Assembly (NCBI RefSeq): GCF_000828055.2
Contig: NZ_CP010523.2
Coordinates: 868,001 to 932,000, forward strand
Reading direction: 5' to 3'
Length of the DNA stretch: 64,000 nucleotides
Source: Klebsiella variicola
GTDB taxonomy: Bacteria > Pseudomonadota > Gammaproteobacteria > Enterobacterales > Enterobacteriaceae
In this document: piece after piece, positions 16,115-26,559 of the stretch
Layout of the letters: every line of letters begins with the position of its first letter
How positions within the stretch are numbered: the stretch's first letter is position 1
Notes under the pieces: model-generated
Database searches by the model: none
The model's input: the letters and a program-made list of their open reading frames with translations, nothing else
What the model was told of the DNA's origin: nothing
Made by a program: the position numbers and the translations under genes

Positions 16115-16576
16115 CTACCCGCGCGCCGGCTGGCGTGGGCGGCGGCGGCGGATAACGCGCTCGCGTAGGGTGTCCCATGCCCAGTTAAACGCCATGGTGT
16201 AGGGCAGGAAGAAGAGCATGAAGCCGATCTCCAGCATAAACGCCTGCAAGAGCGATACGCCCAGCACGATCGCCACCATGGTGACGCCAATGATGATGAA
16301 TCCGGTCTCAAAGCCCAGCGCGTGCAGCGCACGCACTTTCAGTTGGCGGGGAAAGCGGGAGACCGGCCACAGGCGATCGAACATCGCGTTATAGATGATG
16401 TTCCATACCATCGCCAGGGTGGCGAGCAGAATACTCAGCCCGCCCATCTCCACGACCGAGCGCTGCATCAGCCAGGCGGCGGTAGGGGCGAGGATCAGCG
16501 TCGCCAGTCCTTCGAAGGTGATGGCGTGGATAACGCGTTCCGTAAGCGTCTTGCGCTGATGAGGGATCTGTTGCAT
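16115..16576 (-). CDS. PACE-family efflux transporter (AceI-like)
   Basis: A 153-residue inner-membrane protein made of two tandem bacterial transmembrane pair domains. Repeat 1: ERVIHAITFEG (E22) and WNIIYNAMFD (N59, D67). Repeat 2: RALHALGFET (E90) and YTMAFNWAWD (N131, D135). The membrane Glu at the repeat-1 position is the conserved charged residue needed for chlorhexidine/proton exchange in AceI. Known members export biocides or short-chain diamines. The substrate is not determined here. A LysR regulator is divergent 102 bases away. Confidence 0.88.
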   Translation of the reverse strand: MQQIPHQRKTLTERVIHAITFEGLATLILAPTAAWLMQRSVVEMGGLSILLATLAMVWNIIYNAMFDRLWPVSRFPRQLKVRALHALGFETGFIIIGVTMVAIVLGVSLLQAFMLEIGFMLFFLPYTMAFNWAWDTLRERVIRRRRPRQPARG

Positions 16577-16678
16577 GGCGAGCGACCTCCAGTTTTAGCC
16601 TGAACAGGAAATTACCCGGCATTTTATGGAAAAATATGATAAACAAAAGATAGAAACCATCGATAAAGTAGATAGATT

Positions 16679-17548
16679 ATGCGTTATTCCCCGGAAGCGT
16701 TAACCGCCTTTGTGGAGGCGGTTGACTGCGGATCGTTTTCCGCTGCCGCCCGTCGCCTGCGTAAAAGCCAGTCGACGATCAGTACCGCTATCGCCAACCT
16801 GGAGGCCGATCTCGGCGTGACCCTCTTTGACAGGGCAACGCGGCAGCCGACGCTGACGCCGCAGGGGGAGCAGGTGCTGAGCTACGTCAAAGCGATCCTC
16901 GCCGCCAGCGAGCGGTTGGATGAGCTGGCGGTGTCGCTCGCCGGTGAGACGGAACCGCGACTGACCTTCGTGCTCTCGGACACCCTGCACCCGGACGTGC
17001 TGGAAGATCTGCTGGTGCAGTTTGACCGCCGCTTTCCCCATACCGAGTTTGAGTGTTTGATTGGCGAAGACGAGGATGTGATCGATCTCCTGCAAAAAGC
17101 CCGCGCCCAGGTGGGGCTGATTGAGGCCAGAGATCGCTACCCGACCGACATCGGCAGCACCCGCCTGCCGCTGCAGACGGCGATGGGCATTTACGTGGCG
17201 CCTGACCATCCGCTGGCGGCGCAGGGCAAGGTCGTCTGGGATGAGCTGCGCAGCTGGCGTGAGCTGCGGTTGAGCACCTTTCTGGCCAGCGCCACCGAAC
17301 CTGCCGCAGGTCAGGTCTGGTCGGCGCCAAACTACCTGCTGCTGCTCAGCATGGCAGTGCAGGGATTCGGCTGGTGCATTCTGCCCTGTGCGCTGGTGGC
17401 GGAGTTTGCGCCGCAGGGCGGGCTGGTGGCGCTTGATATTCCCGGCTGGCCGCGGGCGATTTCGGTCGATCTGCTGTGGAATAAGAAAGCGCCGCCGGGG
17501 GCGGCCGGCAGCTGGCTGCGTGAGCATCTGCAGCGGCGTGAACGTTAA
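16679..17548 (+). CDS. LysR-family regulator, divergent from the PACE gene
   Basis: A 289-residue LysR-type regulator. The N-terminal winged helix is seen at residues 1-60 (ALTAFVEAVDCGSFSAAARRLRKSQSTISTAI, then LEADLGVTLFDRATR). The periplasmic-binding-like effector domain follows (VGLIEARDRYP, IGIYVAPDHPLA-like). The gene order matches the common arrangement in which a LysR protein induces the adjacent PACE exporter. The inducer is unknown. The spacer is AT-rich and would hold both promoters. Confidence 0.87.
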   Translation: MRYSPEALTAFVEAVDCGSFSAAARRLRKSQSTISTAIANLEADLGVTLFDRATRQPTLTPQGEQVLSYVKAILAASERLDELAVSLAGETEPRLTFVLSDTLHPDVLEDLLVQFDRRFPHTEFECLIGEDEDVIDLLQKARAQVGLIEARDRYPTDIGSTRLPLQTAMGIYVAPDHPLAAQGKVVWDELRSWRELRLSTFLASATEPAAGQVWSAPNYLLLLSMAVQGFGWCILPCALVAEFAPQGGLVALDIPGWPRAISVDLLWNKKAPPGAAGSWLREHLQRRER

Positions 17549-17666
17549 TAAAAAGCGGTTTCTTTGTGATTGGCTTCACTTTTTTTAAACAATTACAAAG
17601 TTTTTTGATAACAATTATCTAGTATATCGCTGTTTCTTTGCGCAAAAGCATGGGCAGGGGTAGAGG

Positions 17667-18845
<1,179 letters not shown>

Positions 18846-18865
18846 CACTCTGTCTCGATCTACAT

Positions 18866-18889
18866 GGCCTCCTGCGGGAGGCCTTTTTT
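18866..18889 (+). terminator. yqeF terminator
   Basis: The stem GGCCTCC (18866-18872) and GGAGGCC (18877-18883), followed by TTTTTT, lies 20 bases after the yqeF stop. Confidence 0.85.
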
Positions 18890-19036
18890 ATGCGCCGCAC
18901 TTTGCCGAACCCTGCTTTTTCTCGCGTATTTCACTTCCCCCCTGGCGAATTTATTGAGCTCCGTCACGTCTTGTTGTGCCACATTTTTTGAAACAAATAA
19001 CTACGATCCTGGTCACTAAAACTAAGGTGCTTAAAA

Positions 19037-19076
19037 AATAAAATAACGTTTCATAAAAACGAAATGACATTTTATT
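19037..19076 (+). promoter_or_regulatory. Two adjacent KdgR-like boxes before kdgM
   Basis: Against the recalled Dickeya KdgR consensus (AATRAAAYRNYGTTTYATT), positions 19037-19055 match 18 of 19 and 19058-19076 match 17 of 19. They lie 19-58 bases upstream of the kdgM start. That placement suits repression relieved by 2-keto-3-deoxygluconate. kdgR itself is not in the window. Confidence 0.65.
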
Positions 19077-19094
19077 TATTATAAGGGGTACCCT

Positions 19095-19790
19095 ATGTTA
19101 AAACGATCTCTGGTTCTGGCCGCCCTCTGTGGTATGTCTTTTGCGGCGACTGCGGTAACGATAGATTTACGTCATGAATTCATTGATGGCGGTAAGAGCG
19201 ATAAAAGTAATGCCGACCGCGTCTCCGTTTCCCACCGTTTTGCCAACGGGCTAGGCTTTACCGTCGAGGCCAAATGGCGTTCGGGTGGCGACAACGGTTC
19301 GCAGCCCTATTCAGACGTGGTGGGTAATGGACATGAAGACACCATCAGCTGGCGCTGGAAAGCAACGTCGAACTTTTTCCTCACCCCCGGGTTTACCATT
19401 GAGAGCAACGACAGCCGCTCCATCTACAAGCCGCACCTCCACGTGCAATACAGCTTCGACAACGGCTTCTATGTCGCCGCTCGCTATCGCTATGAATACA
19501 CCCGTTATCCGAACAACGCCGGTAAAGATGATGACAAAGTTAACCGCGGCGACGCGTGGGCCGGGTTTGCGCTTGGTGACTGGCGTACAGAGCTGAACTA
19601 TGTCTATGCCCGCAGTTCCGAAGGGGTCAGCCGCAACGACAACAAACCCTACTCGCAGGAATATAACGTGAAGGTGGCTTATAAGCTGGATAACAACTGG
19701 TCACCGTATGGTGAAATTGGCAACGTCGGGGTGAACGACCGCAGCGATCGTCAGACCCGCTTCCGCGTTGGGGTGGCCTACTCGTTCTGA
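19095..19790 (+). CDS. kdgM: Oligogalacturonate-specific porin KdgM
   Basis: A 231-residue outer-membrane barrel with signal peptide MLKRSLVLAALCGMSFAATA and a terminal aromatic (VGVAYSF) as required for barrel insertion. Mature motifs such as VTIDLRHEF and the alternation of strands ending in KWRSGG, RYRYEYTRYP and VKVAYKLDNNW match KdgM/NanC monomeric porins. It lets oligogalacturonides cross the outer membrane. The presence of ogl, kduD, tog and kdgF nearby supports KdgM over NanC. It has its own promoter and terminator. Confidence 0.93.
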   Translation: MLKRSLVLAALCGMSFAATAVTIDLRHEFIDGGKSDKSNADRVSVSHRFANGLGFTVEAKWRSGGDNGSQPYSDVVGNGHEDTISWRWKATSNFFLTPGFTIESNDSRSIYKPHLHVQYSFDNGFYVAARYRYEYTRYPNNAGKDDDKVNRGDAWAGFALGDWRTELNYVYARSSEGVSRNDNKPYSQEYNVKVAYKLDNNWSPYGEIGNVGVNDRSDRQTRFRVGVAYSF

Positions 19791-19819
19791 CAGACCATTC
19801 AGCCCTCATCGTTTGTTTT

Positions 19820-19846
19820 CCCCGGCGCCGTCAGCCGGGGTTTTTT
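19820..19846 (+). terminator. kdgM terminator
   Basis: The stem CCCCGGC (19820-19826) and GCCGGGG (19834-19840) is followed by six T. Confidence 0.85.
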
Positions 19847-19866
19847 ATGGGGGAAAGAGAAGGGAC

Positions 19867-19892
19867 AAAAAAAGCCCTCCACGAAGGAGGGC
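19867..19892 (-). terminator. ogl terminator
   Basis: The stem GCCCTCC (19874-19880) and GGAGGGC (19886-19892) is preceded on the plus strand by seven A. On the minus strand this is a hairpin plus T run after ogl. Confidence 0.85.
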
Positions 19893-19924
19893 AAGGCCAG
19901 TGACAGAAAGACGTGTGGCGTGGA

Positions 19925-21100
19925 TCAGGCGCTTAGCATTGGCGGATGCTCGGGTAATTTCGCGATATAGATGGCCGGTTTACCGTCTTTATCGGAGCTG
20001 AACAGAATGGCGCTGTCGTCCGGGGTAAACGAGGGGTGTGGGTGAGTCACCTGACGGCTGTTGGCCACCGTCGCCCACGAGGTATCATGACGCGCGACGC
20101 GGAAGTAGCGTTTTTGCGCCACGTTAAAGACATACAGATAAGGATCGTTATCAATGGAGTAGCCGCCGGTATCTTTGACATCCACCGGGGTCCCTGAGCC
20201 ATCGCCCACCAGCAGCGTGCCGTCGAAATTGCTCATCAGATGCGAGCAGGCCGGCATGGTCATCAGGGCCTCGTTGACGCCGCTTTCGGGATCAAAGCGA
20301 TAGATAGTCCGCCCCTGCTGACCTTTCAGATAGGAGACGTAGATCAGCGCCGAACCGTCCGGTACCCAGAATTCATGGGTGCAGCTTTCGCCCGGGGCAT
20401 GCGTTTTCACTTTGCGGACGTGGCTGCCATCTTCATTGACCAGCCACATGCGGGCGTCCACCAGATCGTGCGGCCCTTCATGGCAGAAGGCGACGGTGTG
20501 GTCGTCGAAGGGACGATAGATTGGGTGTCCCAGCCAGATTTTTTCCTCATGGATCACCTGGCTCTCACCGCTGTGCAGATCGACGCGCAGCAGGCGGCAG
20601 TGTGGTCCTTTGTGAAAGAAGTCATGAAAAATCTGCCAGTCGTTGAGCGGCGTCCAGTCGCTTTTCGCAATCTCAATGCCCACCAGTTTGCTGCAATCGC
20701 TGTTTGCCACCCAGGTGCCGTAGCCGACCCAGTCATCGCTGACGCGATAAACTTCGCGCTCAACGAGGGTGGTCAGATTCACCTCCAGCAGGGTGCGGTC
20801 ATTTTTCACGTAATAAAGCGACTTATCGTCCGGGGAGAGGAAGCCGCCGAAGGTGTTATCCCCGGCGCCTTCCGTCAGCTGGATGGCCTCGGCGCTGGCG
20901 ATATTCAGCAGATAGTAGTTCCAGTGGCCGTCAAACTCGCCGGCGAACAGTAAATGGCTGCCATCGTTAAAAAAACACTTCTGATAGAAGTAGTTGCGAT
21001 GACAGGTGACCTCCGGAGGGGTTAAGCGGGTAACTTCCGCTCCGGTATCCGGATCGTGGCTGACCTGATAATTCAGTTTGACCCGCATGCCTTTAGCCAT
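19925..21100 (-). CDS. ogl: Oligogalacturonate lyase Ogl (PL22)
   Basis: A 391-residue cytoplasmic enzyme that splits short oligogalacturonides, mainly dimers, into unsaturated monomers. It is a seven-bladed beta-propeller with repeated blades (SPDDKSLYYVKND, DGSALIYVSYLKGQ, TPDDSAILFSSDKDG). Likely Mn2+-binding His residues are in CSHLMSNFDG and in QVTHPHPSFTPDD near the C-terminus. Length matches Dickeya/Yersinia Ogl. It occupies the place of kduI in E. coli. Divergent from kduD, with KdgR-like boxes in the gap. Confidence 0.93.
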   Translation of the reverse strand: MAKGMRVKLNYQVSHDPDTGAEVTRLTPPEVTCHRNYFYQKCFFNDGSHLLFAGEFDGHWNYYLLNIASAEAIQLTEGAGDNTFGGFLSPDDKSLYYVKNDRTLLEVNLTTLVEREVYRVSDDWVGYGTWVANSDCSKLVGIEIAKSDWTPLNDWQIFHDFFHKGPHCRLLRVDLHSGESQVIHEEKIWLGHPIYRPFDDHTVAFCHEGPHDLVDARMWLVNEDGSHVRKVKTHAPGESCTHEFWVPDGSALIYVSYLKGQQGRTIYRFDPESGVNEALMTMPACSHLMSNFDGTLLVGDGSGTPVDVKDTGGYSIDNDPYLYVFNVAQKRYFRVARHDTSWATVANSRQVTHPHPSFTPDDSAILFSSDKDGKPAIYIAKLPEHPPMLSA

Positions 21101-21183
21101 GTAGTGCTCCTTTCTTTCCTGCGATGCCGCTGGACCAGAGGCGTGTCGCTGAGTGATGTGTTTTAAAAGATGAGTGTTAATTT

Positions 21184-21399
21184 ATCAAAACATCGTTTCA
21201 TTATTTGTGATGCTTCACGCAGTTCAGCGTAATTCCCGCATTTTCAGCGGCCTGTTGGCCTGTCTTCTGCCGTCTCTCCAGACAACCGATTGAATCATCA
21301 ACCTTTTAAAATCGCTTCCGACCCGGCGCGTGCCGCCAGGTGCCTTCGCTTTTTCTTTTTTTGTAATCGCCATCATAAAAAATGAAACATCGTTTTAAA
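21184..21399. promoter_or_regulatory. Divergent ogl-kduD control region with two KdgR-like boxes
   Basis: The 487-base gap holds KdgR-like sites at 21184-21202 (17 of 19, 84 bases upstream of ogl) and 21381-21399 (17 of 19, 189 bases upstream of kduD). Sequence between 21440 and 21587 is GC-richer and shows no gene. A long kduD leader is implied if the promoter is near the second box. Confidence 0.6.
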
Positions 21400-21587
21400 T
21401 ATTATTGAAAATGACAGGGGGCAGGGCTAAGATGGCACCCATCAGCAAAAACGGAACTCTGTTTTATTTTCATTATGGTGGGCTATGCCCGAGAGTTCAC
21501 CCCACGCTCAGCTCCGCCATCGGCGTGGGCAGGGCCGAGAGAACCTTGCCTGCACGCAGCAGGCTCTGAACGATTAAGGAACACATT

Positions 21588-22349
21588 ATGATTCTTGATG
21601 CATTCTCCCTGCAGGGAAAAGTAGCCGTCGTGAGCGGATGCGATACCGGTTTAGGTCAGGGAATGGCCCTCGGGCTAGCGGAAGCAGGATGCGATATTGT
21701 TGGTATCAATATCGTCGAGCCAGTGGAAACCATCGAGCGGGTGACGGCGCTGGGACGCCGCTTTCTCAGCCTGACCGCCGACCTGCGCCAGATCGACGGT
21801 ATCCCCCAGCTGCTGGAGCGTGCGGTGGCGGAGTTCGGCCATATTGATATTCTGGTCAATAACGCCGGGCTGATCCGCCGCGAGGACGCGCTGGCGTTCA
21901 GCGAAAAGGACTGGGACGACGTCATGAACCTGAACATCAAGAGCGTATTTTTCATGTCCCAGGCGGCGGCGAAGCACTTTATCGCCCAGGGCAGCGGCGG
22001 GAAGATCATTAACATCGCCTCCATGCTGTCTTTCCAGGGCGGGATCCGCGTGCCATCGTATACGGCGTCCAAAAGCGCGGTGATGGGCGTGACCCGCCTG
22101 CTGGCGAACGAATGGGCTAAACACAATATCAACGTCAACGCCATCGCCCCGGGGTATATGGCGACCAATAACACCCAGCAGCTGCGCGCTGACGAACAGC
22201 GTAGCAGCGAAATTCTCGACCGCATTCCCGCCGGACGCTGGGGCCTGCCGGCCGATCTGATGGGGCCGGTGGTATTCCTTGCCTCCCCAGCTTCCGATTA
22301 CATCAATGGTTATACGGTGGCGGTGGACGGCGGCTGGCTGGCGCGCTAA
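21588..22349 (+). CDS. kduD: 2-dehydro-3-deoxy-D-gluconate 5-dehydrogenase KduD
   Basis: A 253-residue short-chain dehydrogenase that reduces 2,5-diketo-3-deoxygluconate to 2-keto-3-deoxygluconate in pectin-fragment catabolism. The nucleotide-binding loop is SGCDTGLGQG near residues 16-25, NNAG near residue 90, and the catalytic Ser and YxxxK (SYTASK) near residues 140-165. Length equals E. coli KduD. Its usual partner kduI is not next to it here. The start has AAGGA at a good distance. Confidence 0.94.
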   Translation: MILDAFSLQGKVAVVSGCDTGLGQGMALGLAEAGCDIVGINIVEPVETIERVTALGRRFLSLTADLRQIDGIPQLLERAVAEFGHIDILVNNAGLIRREDALAFSEKDWDDVMNLNIKSVFFMSQAAAKHFIAQGSGGKIINIASMLSFQGGIRVPSYTASKSAVMGVTRLLANEWAKHNINVNAIAPGYMATNNTQQLRADEQRSSEILDRIPAGRWGLPADLMGPVVFLASPASDYINGYTVAVDGGWLAR

Positions 22350-22404
22350 CCCCCTCCGCGAGGCCGGGGCGGTGAGTATCGCACCGGCCGAGTGAGCAAT
22401 TATT

Positions 22405-22564
22405 GTCCATATCAATAAGTGATAATCGTCCATATTCTATATCGCCTGATTAATGTTACTGCCCTGTATGGACAGGGTTATTCACTATGACAAACGCATT
22501 TTTTGTTCCTTAGAAAGTTTAATGTCCATCACAAAACCTCTCCTGCCAGCAAAATAGTCCATAT
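22405..22564 (+). promoter_or_regulatory. araE promoter region with repeated AraC-type half-sites
   Basis: GTCCATAT occurs at 22405-22412, 22428-22435 and 22557-22564, with GTCCAT also at 22524 and an inverted copy near 22468. AraC half-sites end in TCCATA. The first two are 23 bases apart in direct orientation. This supports arabinose/AraC control of araE. Confidence 0.5.
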
Positions 22565-22646
22565 CTTTGGCTTATCCAGCCTGACAAACTCCTCCGCCAG
22601 TCACGTACTTTCGTCCTATGTCTTTCTCTGTGTGGCAGGAATAAAA

Positions 22647-24068
22647 ATGACTTCAATCAGTAACGACTCTGCATTAACGCCGCGGACACAACGTGACACC
22701 CGGCGGATGAACTGGTTTGTTTCTATCGCTGCGGCGGTAGCGGGGTTGCTCTTTGGCCTGGATATCGGCGTGATATCCGGGGCGCTGCCCTTTATTACCG
22801 ACCACTTCACCTTATCCAGCCAGCTTCAGGAGTGGGTGGTCAGCAGTATGATGTTGGGGGCGGCGATCGGTGCGCTGTTTAACGGCTGGCTGTCGTTCCG
22901 CCTCGGCCGTAAATACAGCCTGATGGCGGGGGCTGTGCTCTTTGTTGCCGGCTCTATCGGCTCCGCTTTTGCCGCCAGCGTGGAGGTGCTGCTGATAGCC
23001 CGCGTGGTGTTGGGGGTGGCCGTCGGGATCGCTTCCTATACCGCGCCGTTGTACCTCTCCGAGATGGCCAGTGAGAACGTGCGCGGGAAAATGATCAGTA
23101 TGTACCAGCTGATGGTGACCCTCGGCATTGTGCTGGCGTTTCTTTCCGATACCGCCTTTAGCTACAGCGGTAACTGGCGCGCCATGTTAGGCGTGCTGGC
23201 GCTGCCGGCGGTGATCCTGATTATTCTGGTCGTCTTTTTGCCGAACAGCCCGCGCTGGCTGGCGGAGAAAGGACGCCATATCGAAGCGGAAGAGGTGCTG
23301 CGGATGCTGCGCGATACCTCGGAAAAGGCGCGCGACGAGCTTAACGAGATCCGTGAGAGCCTGAAGCTGAAGCAGGGCGGCTGGGCGTTGTTTAAGGTCA
23401 ATCGTAACGTGCGCCGGGCGGTGTTCCTTGGCATGCTGCTGCAGGCGATGCAGCAGTTCACCGGCATGAACATCATCATGTACTACGCGCCGCGTATCTT
23501 TAAAATGGCGGGCTTTACCACTACCGAACAGCAGATGATCGCCACTCTGGTGGTGGGCCTGACCTTTATGTTTGCCACCTTTATTGCGGTGTTCACGGTG
23601 GATAAAGCGGGTCGTAAGCCGGCGCTAAAAATCGGCTTTAGCGTGATGGCGCTGGGCACCCTGGTGCTGGGTTACTGCCTGATGCAGTTCGACAATGGCA
23701 CCGCCTCCAGCGGTCTCTCCTGGCTTTCCGTCGGCATGACCATGATGTGTATTGCCGGGTATGCGATGAGCGCGGCGCCGGTGGTGTGGATCCTCTGCTC
23801 CGAGATCCAGCCGCTGAAATGCCGCGATTTCGGTATCACCTGCTCGACCACCACCAACTGGGTGTCGAACATGATCATCGGCGCCACCTTCCTGACGCTG
23901 CTTGACGCGATTGGCGCCGCCGGTACCTTCTGGCTCTACACGGTGCTCAACGTGGCCTTTATCGGCGTCACCTTCTGGCTGATCCCGGAAACCAAGAATG
24001 TCACCCTCGAGCACATTGAGCGCAACCTGATGGCGGGCGAGAAGCTGCGCAACATCGGTAACCGTTAA
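22647..24068 (+). CDS. araE: Arabinose/proton symporter AraE
   Basis: A 473-residue, twelve-helix MFS sugar porter that imports L-arabinose with H+. It is nearly identical to E. coli AraE over recognisable stretches ([98 protein letters not shown]). I chose ATG 22647, which has AGGA before it and gives the E. coli-like N-terminus [12 protein letters not shown]. An ATG-like start 48 codons upstream would cross the promoter region. The 3' end overlaps cscR by 4 bases. Confidence 0.96.
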   Translation: MTSISNDSALTPRTQRDTRRMNWFVSIAAAVAGLLFGLDIGVISGALPFITDHFTLSSQLQEWVVSSMMLGAAIGALFNGWLSFRLGRKYSLMAGAVLFVAGSIGSAFAASVEVLLIARVVLGVAVGIASYTAPLYLSEMASENVRGKMISMYQLMVTLGIVLAFLSDTAFSYSGNWRAMLGVLALPAVILIILVVFLPNSPRWLAEKGRHIEAEEVLRMLRDTSEKARDELNEIRESLKLKQGGWALFKVNRNVRRAVFLGMLLQAMQQFTGMNIIMYYAPRIFKMAGFTTTEQQMIATLVVGLTFMFATFIAVFTVDKAGRKPALKIGFSVMALGTLVLGYCLMQFDNGTASSGLSWLSVGMTMMCIAGYAMSAAPVVWILCSEIQPLKCRDFGITCSTTTNWVSNMIIGATFLTLLDAIGAAGTFWLYTVLNVAFIGVTFWLIPETKNVTLEHIERNLMAGEKLRNIGNR

Positions 24069-25060
24069 TGTGAGGCGCGCGGCAACCACGGGCTGGCGAC
24101 TTTGCGCGTCTCCCGATGGTTGTCGCCGTGAATGATATGCAGGGCGCTCAGGCGCCCGATGTCGTAGTGCGGCAGCTGCACCGTGGAAAGCGGCGGCAGA
24201 AACAGATCGCCAATGCCCACCATATTGTCGTATCCCACCACCGCCACGTCCTGGGGAATGCGTAACCCCTGACCCAGCAGCGTCTGATAGACCATAAACG
24301 CGATGCGATCGTTGCCGCAGATCACCGAGTCAAAGCCAGGTTTACCCTCGCGGATATGCGCCAGCACCACCGCCGGGATATCGTGGTAATGCTCATCGCC
24401 CTGGCCCATATACGAATGGATCAGATGGTCCGGTTCGATACCCGCCTCCCGGCAGGCGCGCTCCAGCCCCTGGCGGCGGCGGATCGTCGCCAGCTGGCTG
24501 GCGGGTAAGTGCAGGCACAGCGGATGACGATAGCCAGCGGCAAGCAGGGCTTTCACCGCGTCGTACTGGCCCTGTTCATCGTCCGGGATATAGCTGGCCA
24601 CCGGCTGGCTGAGGCTTTCGCAGTTGGCCAGCACGCAGGGCAGAGTCAGCAGTTTGTCCGGCAGCGGCACCTGGCGCAGCCCCATGGTGGTAAAGATAAT
24701 GCCGTCCGGACGGTGGGAGAGGAGCAGGTCGACCACCGCTTCCGGACTATCGTCCGAAAACATGTTGACCACAAAGCTGTTCCAGCCGTGGGCGCGGGCG
24801 GTCTCTTCGATCGAGAGGGTGATCTCCACCGAAAAGGGTGTGGTGACGGTATCCAGCGCCAGCACGCCGATGGTGCTGGGGGTGGCGCGCGCCCCGCGGA
24901 TCTTCTTCGCCGACAGGTCGGGGACGTAGTTGGTCTCGGCGATGGCGGCCTGCACGCGGGCCAGGGTCTCCGGCTTGAGCCGCTCCGGGGTGTTCAGCGC
25001 CCGCGAGACGGTCATCAGAGATACATTCGCCAGTTTTGCTACATCTTTCAGGGACGCCAT
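24065..25060 (-). CDS. cscR: LacI-family sucrose operon repressor, CscR-like
   Basis: A 331-residue LacI-family repressor. The helix-turn-helix is at the N-terminus ([23 protein letters not shown]), with a hinge and a periplasmic-binding-like ligand domain. It is close to E. coli CscR in [38 protein letters not shown] and [17 protein letters not shown] 25060 has a strong GGAGG 5 bases before it, which decides it over the in-frame ATG 39 bases upstream. Divergent from cscB, with LacI-type operators in between. Confidence 0.88.
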   Translation of the reverse strand: MASLKDVAKLANVSLMTVSRALNTPERLKPETLARVQAAIAETNYVPDLSAKKIRGARATPSTIGVLALDTVTTPFSVEITLSIEETARAHGWNSFVVNMFSDDSPEAVVDLLLSHRPDGIIFTTMGLRQVPLPDKLLTLPCVLANCESLSQPVASYIPDDEQGQYDAVKALLAAGYRHPLCLHLPASQLATIRRRQGLERACREAGIEPDHLIHSYMGQGDEHYHDIPAVVLAHIREGKPGFDSVICGNDRIAFMVYQTLLGQGLRIPQDVAVVGYDNMVGIGDLFLPPLSTVQLPHYDIGRLSALHIIHGDNHRETRKVASPWLPRASH

Positions 25061-25195
25061 TTTTTCCTCCGCCGTGGCTGCAGAGTACAGGCTATACAAC
25101 TAAGTCGCTGATGTAAAAGAGTGAAACGATTTTCTGCTATCGCCGTCCTGAACGCTGCCGCGGTTAATATTTGATCGCGATCGCATCTTCATTAT

Positions 25196-25270
25196 GTTAA
25201 CGTTAACTTTTGTGATTAACATCATGTATCGCAGCGAATCCCCCTGCGTTTTGTTTTTTGTTAACGTTAC
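25196..25270. promoter_or_regulatory. Paired LacI-type operators between cscR and cscB
   Basis: The perfect palindrome GTTAACGTTAAC (25196-25207) and a related GTTAACGTTAC (25260-25270) lie 64 bases apart in the divergent gap. They are the obvious binding sites for the CscR-like repressor. Confidence 0.65.
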
Positions 25271-25301
25271 CATAATTGCATTCCTCTAACACGAGAATGT
25301 C

Positions 25302-26543
25302 ATGATGAAAGCGCATCACTCACACAGCTACCCGTTGCTCAGTGCCTTACTGTTTTTCTTTTTCGTGACCTGGTCGTCATCCGGCTCCTTGCTCTCTATC
25401 TGGCTTCACCAGGAGGTTGGGTTAAAGGCTGGCGATACCGGTATTATCTATGCCGTACTGTCGGTTTCCGCGCTGTTTGCGCAAGTTTGCTATGGCTTCA
25501 TTCAGGACAAACTGGGGCTGCGCAAACATCTGCTCTGGTATATCACCGCGCTGCTGATCCTCTCCGGTCCGGCGTATCTGCTGTTCGGCCACCTGCTGAA
25601 GATTAACGTCCTGTTGGGCAGCATCTTCGGCGGGATCTACATCGGCCTGACCTTTAACGGCGGCATTGGCGTGCTGGAATCCTACACCGAGCGCGTGGCG
25701 CGTCAGAGCCAGTTTGAATTCGGCAGGGCACGGATGTGGGGCTCGCTCGGCTGGGCGGTGGCCACCTTCTTCGCCGGCCTGCTGTTTAATATCAATCCGC
25801 AGCTTAATTTCCTCGTCGCCAGTTGCTCAGGGCTGGTGTTCTTTATCCTGCTGGCGCGGCTGCGGGTCTCCTCGGCGCCGCATGCGATGCAGGAGGCGGT
25901 ATCGGGCGGTAAGGTGACGCTGGAAGATGCGCTGCGCCTGCTGACGCTGCCGCGGTTCTGGGCGCTGGTCTTTTTCGTCATCGGCACCTGCATCTACGGC
26001 GTCTATGACCAGCAGTTCCCGGTCTATTTCTCATCGCAGTTCGCGACCCTGCAGGAAGGCAATGAGATGTATGGTTATCTCAACTCCTTCCAGGTGTTCC
26101 TCGAGGCGGCCGGCATGTTCTGCGCGCCGTGGCTGGTGAACCGTATCGGCGCCAAGAACGGTCTGATTTTCGCCGGCATGGTGATGGCGATGCGCATGGT
26201 GGCCTCTGGCCTGGTGGAGGGGCCGCTGCTGATCTCCATTACCAAACTGCTGCACGCGGTGGAGCTGCCGATACTGCTGGTGGCTATCTTTAAGTACAAC
26301 AGCATCAACTTTGATAAACGCCTCTCCTCCACCCTCTATCTGGTGGGTTTCGCCTGCACCAGCTCGATCATTGCCAGCGTCTTGTCGCCGCTGGCGGGCT
26401 ACAGCTATGAAAAATATGGCTTCGCCCAGTCCTATCTGATCATGGGCCTGCTGGTGTTCTGCACCACCTTTATCTCCATCTTCTTGTTGCGCTCCGGTAA
26501 ATCCTCGGCCGATCCGCTGGTGTCGCAACCTACCGCTATCTGA
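25302..26543 (+). CDS. cscB: Sucrose/oligosaccharide:H+ symporter, CscB/RafB type
   Basis: A 413-residue LacY-family MFS permease with twelve helices. Family marks: FFFVTWSSSGSLLSIWLHQEVG in helix 1, GIGVLESYTER and FEFGRARMWGSLGWA in helices 4-5, YGYLNSFQVFLEAAGMF, LLHAVELPILLVAIFKYN and NFDKRLSSTLYLVGF. It resembles both sucrose permease CscB and raffinose permease RafB. The invertase next door favours sucrose or a short fructoside. No fructokinase gene (cscK) and no alpha-galactosidase gene lies in the operon. cscA starts 16 bases later. Confidence 0.87.
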   Translation: MMKAHHSHSYPLLSALLFFFFVTWSSSGSLLSIWLHQEVGLKAGDTGIIYAVLSVSALFAQVCYGFIQDKLGLRKHLLWYITALLILSGPAYLLFGHLLKINVLLGSIFGGIYIGLTFNGGIGVLESYTERVARQSQFEFGRARMWGSLGWAVATFFAGLLFNINPQLNFLVASCSGLVFFILLARLRVSSAPHAMQEAVSGGKVTLEDALRLLTLPRFWALVFFVIGTCIYGVYDQQFPVYFSSQFATLQEGNEMYGYLNSFQVFLEAAGMFCAPWLVNRIGAKNGLIFAGMVMAMRMVASGLVEGPLLISITKLLHAVELPILLVAIFKYNSINFDKRLSSTLYLVGFACTSSIIASVLSPLAGYSYEKYGFAQSYLIMGLLVFCTTFISIFLLRSGKSSADPLVSQPTAI

Positions 26544-26559
26544 ATCAAAAAGAGTGAAA

